A stretch of DNA of 64,000 bases, taken from the NCBI RefSeq assembly GCF_024703995.1, contig NZ_JAMXQV010000008.1, forward strand, positions 124,001 through 188,000. Direction: 5' to 3'. The notes beneath the pieces are model-generated. The model was not told the origin of the DNA, searched no databases, and was given only the letters and a program-made list of their open reading frames with translations. The position numbers and the translations under genes were made by a program. The first letter of the stretch is position 1; each line of letters starts with the position of its first letter. Shown here in pieces: positions 57,130 to 64,000 of the stretch. The DNA is from Amycolatopsis iheyensis. GTDB taxonomy: Bacteria > Actinomycetota > Actinomycetes > Mycobacteriales > Pseudonocardiaceae.

Positions 57130-57566
57130 TCGGCCTTCTCACCCTCGGCTTCGGCCTTCTCCGCGTCGGCCTTCTTCGGGGTCGACTTCTTCTTCGGCGT
57201 GGTGGCCTCGGTGGAGGGCTCCTCGCCGGCGGCGGCCAGGGCCGCGTTGAACAGGTCCTGCTTGGACGGCTTCGGCTCGGCCACCTTCAGGGTGCCCTCG
57301 GCGCCCGGCAGGCCCTTGAACTTCTGCCAGTCACCGGTGATCTCCAGCAGGCGCTGGACCGGCTCGGTCGGCTGCGCGCCGACGGACAGCCAGTACTGGG
57401 CGCGCTCGGAGACGACCTGGATCAGGCTCGGCTCTTCCTTCGGGTGGTACTTGCCGATCGTCTCGATGGCCTTGCCGTCCCGGCGGGTGCGCGCGTCGGC
57501 GACGATGATGCGGTAGTACGGCGCACGGATCTTGCCGAGGCGCTGCAGCTTGATCTTGACGGCCAC
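57126..57566 (-). CDS. rpsP: 30S ribosomal protein S16
   Basis: A 146-residue S16: VKIKLQRLGKIRAPYYRIIV and the IGKYHPKEEPSLI segment are conserved. About 60 C-terminal residues form an Ala/Lys/Glu tail, longer than in most bacteria but usual for actinobacteria. It is the first gene of the rpsP-khpA-rimM-trmD operon; the promoter should be in 57567-57725, where I see no clear -10/-35 pair. Confidence 0.97.
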   Translation of the reverse strand: MAVKIKLQRLGKIRAPYYRIIVADARTRRDGKAIETIGKYHPKEEPSLIQVVSERAQYWLSVGAQPTEPVQRLLEITGDWQKFKGLPGAEGTLKVAEPKPSKQDLFNAALAAAGEEPSTEATTPKKKSTPKKADAEKAEAEGEKAE

Positions 57567-57725
57567 GGGTGTGGGTTCTCCTCGAGTCTCTCTGGTGCTG
57601 GGCTGGGCGCACGCGAGCCGAGTGGGGACACGGACGCGGGCACCCGAAGGTCAGGAGCTTTCGCGCGGTGAGAGGGTCCGGCGGAAGCAGGCAGTGACCC
57701 ATTCTGCCAGACGGCGCTCGGGCGC

Positions 57726-58523
57726 TCAGAAAGAGGCCACCCCGAGCGCCCCGAGCAGGATGGTCAGCGCCGGGAGGAAGTTGTTCACCTGGTGCGCGAC
57801 GATGCTGCCCGGAAGCCGGCCGGTGACCAGCCGCGCCAGCCCGATCGGCACCGCGATGACCAGCAGCAACGTCGTCCGCAGCGGCTCGAGGTGACTGGCC
57901 GCGAACACCGCCGTCGACAGCAGGAAAGCCGCGACGCGCCCCCACTGCTCGCTGCGCCACTGCAGTTGTTCCGCGGCGCCCCAGAGCAGGCCGCGGTAGA
58001 TGATCTCCTCGCAGATCGGGCCGAGCAGCCAGAGGTAGACGAACATCACGATGGCCGCCGACACCGACATCTTCCGGTCCTCGACCAGCGCGCTGATCGC
58101 CGACGTCGCGTTCTGGTCGCCGACCAGCCGCGTCCACAGGTACGCGCCGATGGTGGTGAACACGAGCCCGACGCAGCCGAAGCGGAAGCCGGTCTTGACG
58201 TCGGCCCAGCGCCACTCGATCCGCAGGTCTTCGAAGGGCCCGTTGCCCCGGACGTAAGTGATCAGCACCGCGACACCCGCCGCGATCATCGTCGGCAGCA
58301 TGGTGCCGAGCAGGACGACCCGCATCGGCAGCGGGCCCGGCCCGGTGTCGCCGACCAGCACCGACACGAACGCCGCCGAGGACAGCAGCACCACTTCGAC
58401 GAGCAGGAAGGCCCCGAACCCCCAGCGGTGCCGGCGCACCGGCGGCAGGAAGGCCGACGCGGCGGGGGTTTCGGGCTCCGGCACCGGCGTCGCGTCGGAC
58501 GCCGGGTCCTGGGAAGTGGTCAC
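57726..58523 (-). CDS. CPBP-family intramembrane metalloprotease (first copy)
   Basis: A 265-residue membrane protein with a proline-rich head (1-30) and about eight helices. The Abi/CPBP motifs are Glu172-Glu173 with Arg177 (CEEIIYRG), His211 (ASHLEP) and His244 (IVAHQVNN), as in prenyl-protease and MroQ-type enzymes. The GTG has GGAGGGG upstream and a TAGGCT hexamer about 35 bases before the start. Confidence 0.85.
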   Translation of the reverse strand: MTTSQDPASDATPVPEPETPAASAFLPPVRRHRWGFGAFLLVEVVLLSSAAFVSVLVGDTGPGPLPMRVVLLGTMLPTMIAAGVAVLITYVRGNGPFEDLRIEWRWADVKTGFRFGCVGLVFTTIGAYLWTRLVGDQNATSAISALVEDRKMSVSAAIVMFVYLWLLGPICEEIIYRGLLWGAAEQLQWRSEQWGRVAAFLLSTAVFAASHLEPLRTTLLLVIAVPIGLARLVTGRLPGSIVAHQVNNFLPALTILLGALGVASF

Positions 58524-58586
58524 GCCTCGCCCCTCCGCGATCGCTCGGGCTCCGGCTTCCGAGCCTAGCCGCCGGAAAGTGATCGC

Positions 58587-58608
58587 ACAGTATCCGCGCG
58601 GCTACTGT
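58587..58608. promoter_or_regulatory. Inverted repeat between the two CPBP genes
   Basis: ACAGTA (58587-58592) and TACTGT (58603-58608) face each other across 10 bases, upstream of the first CPBP gene. It may be a regulator site. Confidence 0.3.
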
Positions 58609-58627
58609 CCATCGATCTTCGTAACGC

Positions 58628-59353
58628 TCAGTGGGCGACGAACAGCAGCACCGCCGGCGGCAGGTTGTTCGCCGCGTGGGCGATCACCCCGGCGCTCACC
58701 CGGCCCGACAGGTGCCGGGCCAGCCCGATCGCGATCCCCTGGCCGATCAGGGCGATCGTGCGGGTCGGCTCGCCGTGCAGCTGGGCGAACACGACCGAGG
58801 TGAGCAGCAGGGTCACCCACGGCGGGACCCGGTGGAACTGCAGCGCGTTCCACAGCGTGCCGCGGACCAGCAGCTCTTCGGTGATCGGGGCGCCGGCGAT
58901 GACGATCACCGCGGCGAGCACCAGCCAGACGGTGTCGCCGTCGAAGGTGTCCGCGAGGTCGGACAGCGGGCTGTCGGAGACGTCGTCGGCGCCGTAGACG
59001 GCGATCAGCACGAGGTTGAGCCCGTAGCCGACGACCAGCGCGAGCGCGCCGCAGGCGAGGCCGATCCGGACATCGCGCCAGGTCGGCTTGAGCCCGAAGT
59101 CCGCACGCAGCCCGCGGCCCCAGAGCCACGAGCCGGCCGCCGGGCCGAGGCCGAGCAGCAGGTTGGGCACGAAGGCCAGGAGCAGCAGCGGGCCGATGTC
59201 GTGCAGCTCGAGAGGGTCGAACTCGCCGACGTTGCGGTTGACCGCCGCGGCGATGATCAGGTTGATCAGGTAGTAGCCGGCGATCCCCGCGAAGAACGCC
59301 ACGAAACACCAGTGCGCTTTCAGCACGCGCCGTGCGCCGTCGTCGTCCGTCAC
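58628..59353 (-). CDS. CPBP-family intramembrane metalloprotease (second copy)
   Basis: A 241-residue paralogue of the protein just downstream. Motifs are TEELLVRG (Glu-Glu and Arg), QLHGEPT (His) and VIAHAANN (His). About eight helices are present. The GTG at 59353 follows TAGCGT by 7 bases on the minus strand, suggesting a leaderless transcript and fixing the start. The two copies are separate transcripts, with an inverted repeat in the 104-base gap. Confidence 0.83.
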   Translation of the reverse strand: MTDDDGARRVLKAHWCFVAFFAGIAGYYLINLIIAAAVNRNVGEFDPLELHDIGPLLLLAFVPNLLLGLGPAAGSWLWGRGLRADFGLKPTWRDVRIGLACGALALVVGYGLNLVLIAVYGADDVSDSPLSDLADTFDGDTVWLVLAAVIVIAGAPITEELLVRGTLWNALQFHRVPPWVTLLLTSVVFAQLHGEPTRTIALIGQGIAIGLARHLSGRVSAGVIAHAANNLPPAVLLFVAH

Positions 59354-59360
59354 GGGCCCA

Positions 59361-59366
59361 ACGCTA
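59361..59366 (-). promoter_or_regulatory. -10 element of the second CPBP gene
   Basis: TAGCGT on the minus strand, 7 bases before the GTG at 59353. Confidence 0.45.
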
Positions 59367-59397
59367 AAGTGCCGACCCCGCAAGGAAAACGGCGGGG

Positions 59398-60474
59398 TCA
59401 CGCGTACACGACGCCGCCGAGCACGATGTGCTCCGGGTGTCGCAGCACGCCCAGGTCCTCGCGCGGATCGCTCGCGTAGACGAGCAGGTCGGCGGGGGCG
59501 CCGTCGGCGATGCCGGGGTGGCCGAGCCAGTCGCGGGCGGCCCACGACGCGCTCGCGAGGGCCTGCTCGCGGGTCATGCCCGCGCGGTGCAGCGCCTCGA
59601 TCTCGTCGACGATCCGGCCGTGCGCGACCATGCCGCCCGCGTCGGTGCCCGCGAAGACGCGCACGCCCGCTTCGACGGCCGAGGCGACCATCTCGCCGAC
59701 GCCGGCGTGCAGCGCGCGCATGTGCGCCGCGTACGTCGGGTACTTGCCCGCCTTGTCGGCGATGCCCGGGAAGTTCTCGATGTTGATCAGCGTCGGCACC
59801 AGCGCGACGTCGTTGCGCGCGAGCTCCGCGAGCTGGTCGGCGCTCAGGGCGGTGCCGTGCTCGAGGCAGTCGATGCCGGACGCGATCAGGCCGGGCAGCG
59901 CGGCTTCGCCGAACACGTGCGCGGTGACGCGGGCGCCGTGCTCGTGCGCGACCTTGACGGCCTCGGCGAGGACGTCGTCCGGCCACAGCGGGGCGAGGTC
60001 ACCGGCGCCGCGGTCGATCCAGTCGCCGACGAGCTTGACCCAGCCGTCGCCGTCCCGCGCCTGCTCGGCCACGGCGTCCGGCAGCCGCGAAGCGTCTTCC
60101 AGCTCGATGCCGAGGCCGGGGACGTAGCGCTTGGCCAGCGCGAGGTGCTGTCCGGCGCGGATGATCGTCGGCAGGTCGGCCCGCGTCTGCAGGGGACGGA
60201 CGTCGATCGGCAGGCCGCAGTCGCGGATGAGCAGCGTGCCCGCGGCCCGGTCGGTGAGCGCCTGCTCGGTCGCCTCTTCGAGCGAGACCGGCCCGCCGAC
60301 GCCGATGCCGGGGTGGCAGTGCGCGTCGACCAGGCCGGGCACGAGGAAGACGTCCCGGCCCAGCGACTCGGCGTCCGGCACCGGCTCGAACGAGATCCGG
60401 CCGCCGGTGATCCACAGCTCGCGGCTCTCGCCGCCGGGCAGGACCACCCCGGCGGCGTGGAGCGCGGTGCTCAA
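59398..60474 (-). CDS. Amidohydrolase-superfamily metal hydrolase
   Basis: A 358-residue metal-dependent hydrolase of the imidazolonepropionase/prolidase-like type. Metal ligands are His52 and His54 (DAHCHPG), His186 (TAHVFG), His206 (LEHGTAL) and Asp278 (AGTDAGG); Lys147 (WVKLVGDW) may be the bridging residue. The substrate is unknown. It starts with a TTG that overlaps the ffh stop by 4 bases (TTGA), so its translation depends on ffh. Confidence 0.85.
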   Translation of the reverse strand: MSTALHAAGVVLPGGESRELWITGGRISFEPVPDAESLGRDVFLVPGLVDAHCHPGIGVGGPVSLEEATEQALTDRAAGTLLIRDCGLPIDVRPLQTRADLPTIIRAGQHLALAKRYVPGLGIELEDASRLPDAVAEQARDGDGWVKLVGDWIDRGAGDLAPLWPDDVLAEAVKVAHEHGARVTAHVFGEAALPGLIASGIDCLEHGTALSADQLAELARNDVALVPTLINIENFPGIADKAGKYPTYAAHMRALHAGVGEMVASAVEAGVRVFAGTDAGGMVAHGRIVDEIEALHRAGMTREQALASASWAARDWLGHPGIADGAPADLLVYASDPREDLGVLRHPEHIVLGGVVYA

Positions 60475-62006
60475 TTGTCCTTCGGGTTCTTCGGCAGCTT
60501 GAACTTCGACGGGTCGAAGCCCGGGACGTCGTTCATGCCGCCCAGCTGCGAGAGGTCCGGCATGCCGCCGCCCATGCCGCCCGGGGGCAGCATCGGCATG
60601 CCACCCGGCATCCCGCCGCGGACCTTGGGCTGGGTCGGGCCGCGCCCGCCCTTCTTGCCCTTCTTGCCCTTGCGCTTGGAGCTGCCGCCCCCGCCGCCGA
60701 AGCCGAACCGGCCGGCCATCTGGGCCATCATCTTGCGGGCCTCGAAGAACCGGTTGACCAGGTCGTTGACCTCGCGGACGGTGACGCCGGAGCCGTTCGC
60801 GATGCGCAGCCGGCGCGACCCGTTGATCATCTTCGGGTTGTCACGCTCGGCGGGCGTCATGCCGCGGATGATGGCCTGCAGCTTGTCCAGGTGCTTGTCG
60901 TCGACCTGGGCGAGCTGGTCCTTCATCTGGCCCGCGCCCGGCAGCATGCCGAGCAGGTTGCCGATCGGGCCCATCTTGCGGACCGCGAGCATCTGCTCGA
61001 GGAAGTCTTCGAGGGTGAGCTGGCCACTCGACAGCTTCTCGGCGGCCTTCTCGGCCTCCTGCTGGTCGAACGCCTGCTCGGCCTGCTCGATCAGGGTGAG
61101 CACGTCACCCATGCCGAGGATCCGCGACGCCATCCGGTCCGGGTGGAAGGTGTCGAAGTCCTCGAGCTTCTCGCCGTTGGAGGCGAAGAGGATCGGCTGG
61201 CCGGTGACCTCGCGGACGGAGAGGGCGGCACCACCGCGGGCGTCACCGTCGAGCTTGGTGAGCACGACGCCGGAGAAGCCGACGCCGTCGCGGAACGCCT
61301 CGGCGGTCGTGACGGCGTCCTGGCCGATCATCGCGTCGACGACGAAAAGGACCTCGTCCGGGTTCACCGCGTCACGGATGTCCGCGGCCTGCTTCATCAG
61401 CTCTTCGTCGACACCCAGGCGGCCCGCGGTGTCGACCACGACGACGTCGTGCTGCGCGTGCTTCGCCTCGGCGATGGCGCGGCGGGCGACGTCGACCGGG
61501 TCGCCGACGCCGTTGCCGGGCTCGGGCGCGAAGGTGACGACGCCGGCGCGCTCGCCGACGACCTGCAGCTGCGTGACGGCGTTCGGGCGCTGGAGGTCGC
61601 AGGCGACCAGCATCGGCGCGTGGCCCTGCTTCTTCAGCCACATCGCGAGCTTGCCCGCGAGCGTCGTCTTACCGGCACCCTGCAGGCCCGCGAGCATGAT
61701 CACGGTCGGCGGCGTCTTGGCCAGGTTGAGCCGGCGCGTCTCGCCGCCGAGGATCCCGACGAGCTCCTCGTTGACGATCTTGACGACCTGCTGCGCGGGG
61801 TTGAGCGCCTGGGAGACCTCGGCGCCCTTCGCCCGCTCCTTGATCCTCGCGATGAAGGTCTTGACCACGCCGAGGGCGACGTCGGCCTCCAGCAGCGCGA
61901 TGCGGATCTCGCGCGCGGTGGCGTCGATGTCGGCGTCGGACAGCCTGCCCTTGCGCGTGAGCGTCTGAAGGGCGGCGGTGAGCCGATCGGAGAGGGTGTC
62001 GAACAC
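60471..62006 (-). CDS. ffh: Signal recognition particle protein Ffh
   Basis: A 511-residue SRP54 GTPase: N domain, G domain (GLQGAGKTTLAGKLA, VDTAGRLGVDEELM, TKLDGDARGG) and a Met-rich M domain ending in a Gly/Met-rich tail. It binds 4.5S RNA and signal sequences and docks to FtsY. The start is a GTG at 62006. The upstream gap to the divergent ABC gene is 183 bases. Confidence 0.97.
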   Translation of the reverse strand: MFDTLSDRLTAALQTLTRKGRLSDADIDATAREIRIALLEADVALGVVKTFIARIKERAKGAEVSQALNPAQQVVKIVNEELVGILGGETRRLNLAKTPPTVIMLAGLQGAGKTTLAGKLAMWLKKQGHAPMLVACDLQRPNAVTQLQVVGERAGVVTFAPEPGNGVGDPVDVARRAIAEAKHAQHDVVVVDTAGRLGVDEELMKQAADIRDAVNPDEVLFVVDAMIGQDAVTTAEAFRDGVGFSGVVLTKLDGDARGGAALSVREVTGQPILFASNGEKLEDFDTFHPDRMASRILGMGDVLTLIEQAEQAFDQQEAEKAAEKLSSGQLTLEDFLEQMLAVRKMGPIGNLLGMLPGAGQMKDQLAQVDDKHLDKLQAIIRGMTPAERDNPKMINGSRRLRIANGSGVTVREVNDLVNRFFEARKMMAQMAGRFGFGGGGGSSKRKGKKGKKGGRGPTQPKVRGGMPGGMPMLPPGGMGGGMPDLSQLGGMNDVPGFDPSKFKLPKNPKDN

Positions 62007-62189
62007 GGGTGTGCACGCTCCAGCTGGGTCGAGAGTGGCGCGCCGGACGAGGCCGGCCCTCCCGAGGGTAGTCGCTCCCGGTCCTCCGCCTCACGGGTAC
62101 GCGTGCTTTGTACGTGCGCATGTACTACCTCGGCGGCAGCTTTCGGAAAACGACTGGATAGTTCTCCGTACTTTGGTAAACATACGTGT

Positions 62190-63980
62190 ATGACCTCCGC
62201 GACCAGAGCTCGCCCGTCGCTCGCCGAGCCCACCACCGACACCGACGAGCCGGTCCCCCTCCGGCGGATCGCCGGCCTGTTCCGCGCGCACCGCGGCCCC
62301 CTCGGCGCGCTGTTCGCGCTGATCGTCGTGCAGGCCGGGCTCGGCGTGACCTCACCGTTCCTGCTGCGCGAGATCCTCGACGACGCCCTGCCCCACCGCG
62401 ACACGCTGCTGCTGAGCCTCCTGGCGGGCGGGATGATCGCCTGCGCGGTCGGCAGCGCGTCGCTGGGCGTGGCCACCACCGGGCTGTCCAACACGATCGG
62501 GCAGCGCGTGATGAACGAGCTGCGCGTCTCGGTCTACGGCCACCTGCAGCGGATGTCGCTCGGCTTCTTCACCCGGACGAAGAGCGGCGAAGTGCTCTCG
62601 CGGGTCTTCAACGACATCGGCGGCGTCGACAACGTCATCACCACGACCGCCGGGTCGATGGTGCAGAACCTGACGACGACGACCGCCATCACCGTCGCGC
62701 TGATCTTCCTCGACTGGCAGCTCGCGGCGCTCTCGCTGATCGTCGTCCCACTCTTCCTGCTGTTCACGCTCCGGCTCGGCAGGAAGCGGCGGAACCTGGC
62801 CCGCGGCCGGACCCGCCGGATGGCCCGGCTGACCACGATGGTCGAGGAGTCGTTGTCGGTCACCGGCGTGCTGCTCGCCAAGACGATGGGCAACGAAAAG
62901 GCGATGCGGGCGCGCTTCGGCGAAGAGTCGCGGGAAATCGCTTCGCTGGAACGCGCCGCCGCGCTGGCCGGACGCTGGCAGATCGCGTCGCGGGCGATGA
63001 GCCTGACCGTCATCCCGGCGCTGGTCTACTGGATCGCCGGGCTGGCGCTGGCCGGCGGCGCGTCCCCGATCTCGCTCGGCACCGTGGTGGCGTTCACCAG
63101 CATGCTCAACCGGCTGGTCGCGCCGGCCAGCGCGATGCAGACGATCGGGCAGAACGTGGCGACGTCGAAGGCGCTGTTCGGCCGCATCTTCGAGGTGCTG
63201 GACCTGCCGGTGGAGATCAGCGACAAGCCGGGCGCGGGCACCTTGACCGTGACTCGCGGGGACGTCTCGATGCGCGGGGTCTCCTTCCGCTACGACGACG
63301 ACGGGCCGCAGACGTTGCACGACATCGACCTCGACGTCCCGGCCGGCACCACGACGGCGCTCGTCGGCTCGACCGGCTCCGGCAAGACGACGCTCGCGTA
63401 CCTGGTGGCGCGGCTGTACGAGGTGAGCGAGGGATCCGTGACGATCGACGGCACCGACGTCCGCGACGTGACGCTGGCGTCGCTGGCCGCCGGCGTCGGG
63501 ATGGTGTCGCAGGAGACCTACCTGTTCCACGACACCGTCCGCGAGAACCTGCGGTTCGCGAAGCCGGACGCGACCGACGAGGAGATCGAGGCCGCCGCGA
63601 AGGCCGCGCACATCCACGACACGCTGGCCGGGCTGCCCGAGGGCTACGACACCGTCGTCGGCCAGCGCGGCTACCGCTTCTCCGGCGGCGAGAAGCAGCG
63701 CATGGCGATCGCCCGGATCCTGCTGCGCAACCCGCCGGTGCTCATCCTCGACGAGGCGACCAGCGCGCTCGACACCCACACCGAGCGCTCGGTGCAGGCG
63801 GAACTCGACCGGCTCGCCGCGGGCCGCACGACGCTGACGATCGCGCACCGGCTGTCCACTGTGGAGCACGCGGACCAGATCGTGGTGCTGCACGAAGGCC
63901 GGGTCGTCGAGCGCGGGACGCACGACGAGCTGCTGGCGCGCGACGGGCGTTATGCCCGGCTCGTCCGGGGCACCGCATAA
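62190..63980 (+). CDS. ABC exporter, fused membrane and ATPase domains
   Basis: A 596-residue half-transporter of the MsbA/LmrA type. Six helices (about 40-320) are followed by an ATPase domain with Walker A GSTGSGKTT, signature FSGGEKQR, Walker B VLILDEAT and the H-loop His in TIAHRLST. The ATG at 62190 has no good ribosome site; TACTTT at 62169-62174 may be the -10, giving a very short leader. An imperfect palindrome GTACGTGCGCATGTAC lies at 62110-62125. It may export a drug, lipid or peptide. Confidence 0.9.
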   Translation: MTSATRARPSLAEPTTDTDEPVPLRRIAGLFRAHRGPLGALFALIVVQAGLGVTSPFLLREILDDALPHRDTLLLSLLAGGMIACAVGSASLGVATTGLSNTIGQRVMNELRVSVYGHLQRMSLGFFTRTKSGEVLSRVFNDIGGVDNVITTTAGSMVQNLTTTTAITVALIFLDWQLAALSLIVVPLFLLFTLRLGRKRRNLARGRTRRMARLTTMVEESLSVTGVLLAKTMGNEKAMRARFGEESREIASLERAAALAGRWQIASRAMSLTVIPALVYWIAGLALAGGASPISLGTVVAFTSMLNRLVAPASAMQTIGQNVATSKALFGRIFEVLDLPVEISDKPGAGTLTVTRGDVSMRGVSFRYDDDGPQTLHDIDLDVPAGTTTALVGSTGSGKTTLAYLVARLYEVSEGSVTIDGTDVRDVTLASLAAGVGMVSQETYLFHDTVRENLRFAKPDATDEEIEAAAKAAHIHDTLAGLPEGYDTVVGQRGYRFSGGEKQRMAIARILLRNPPVLILDEATSALDTHTERSVQAELDRLAAGRTTLTIAHRLSTVEHADQIVVLHEGRVVERGTHDELLARDGRYARLVRGTA

Positions 63981-63983
63981 CCT
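63978..63983 (+). promoter_or_regulatory. -10 of the last gene, overlapping the ABC exporter stop
   Basis: TAACCT stands 7 bases before the ATG at 63991; its TAA is the stop codon of the ABC exporter gene. Confidence 0.45.
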
Positions 63984-63990
63984 GGGCAGC

Positions 63991-64000
63991 ATGCAGCCCG
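63991..64000 (+). CDS. Start of a gene cut by the window edge
   Basis: Only ATG CAG CCC and one further base are visible. The call rests on the leaderless -10 with exact spacing, and nothing can be said about the product. Confidence 0.4.

Noticed and set aside
62110..62125. Imperfect palindrome GTACGTGCGCATGTAC before the ABC exporter
   Set aside because: Two of eight positions per arm mismatch and no regulator is adjacent; noted but not called.

Overview
The window is GC-rich (about 70% or more), uses GTG and TTG starts freely, and carries a gene order typical of Actinomycetota. The run ffh - rpsP - khpA - rimM - trmD - rplS - lepB - rnhB - DUF2469 - yraN - comM - dprA - xerC - M23 peptidase - rpsB - tsf - pyrH - frr - cdsA - rlmN matches the order I know from mycobacteria. 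A WhiG-type sigma factor, an ECF42/DGPF pair and many one-component regulators point to a sporulating, filamentous actinomycete. Pseudonocardiaceae such as Amycolatopsis is my best guess, but this is an inference.

Layout. Positions 1-28300 are accessory and metabolic genes in small divergent units. They include a truncated SARP/NB-ARC regulator, an alpha/beta hydrolase, P450-LysR, an SDR and a secreted tandem serine protease. Then come nitrilase/DUF1295 facing an EXPERA membrane protein, a threonine-synthase-like enzyme, ArsC-like and TetR-enoyl-CoA hydratase genes. A membrane-anchored SepF-like protein with a SLATT-type 4-TM protein follows, then DGPF-ECF42, a membrane protein/XRE/quinone oxidoreductase operon, M48, NmrA, a second DGPF, and MFS/MerR. 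The stretch closes with a luciferase-like remnant, an Rv2578c-type radical SAM protein, TetR/ketopantoate-reductase-like, AraC, SRPBCC, GIY-YIG and a small unknown before rlmN. Positions 28300-40670 separate rlmN from cdsA, which are neighbours in mycobacteria. They hold an RDD protein, a lipoprotein, a thiamine-dependent E1 enzyme with an Lrp regulator, an iron-siderophore uptake operon with an IdeR/DmdR box, PadR, a methyltransferase, a VOC protein and an MFS exporter. Positions 40670-62000 are the conserved translation, secretion, recombination and DNA-uptake block, nearly all on the minus strand. It is interrupted by a secreted protein between rimM and trmD, two CPBP membrane proteases and an amidohydrolase. 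An ABC exporter closes the window, and the first codons of one more gene lie at the right edge.

Regulation. Many accessory genes show TAnnnT hexamers 6-7 bases before a start codon, the usual sign of leaderless transcripts. Several divergent pairs share tiny promoter regions; in one (MFS/MerR) the two -10 hexamers overlap. Palindromic candidate operators sit at the XRE operon (over the -35), the TetR pair, PadR (over the -10), the Lrp gene, the second MFS gene and the iron operon. Core genes use Shine-Dalgarno sites, stop/start overlaps and GC-rich terminator hairpins.

The most unusual item is the two-gene unit at 13208-14661: a SepF fold tethered by a transmembrane helix, followed by a SLATT-like pore-type protein. 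No tRNA, rRNA, CRISPR array, insertion sequence or prophage was seen.
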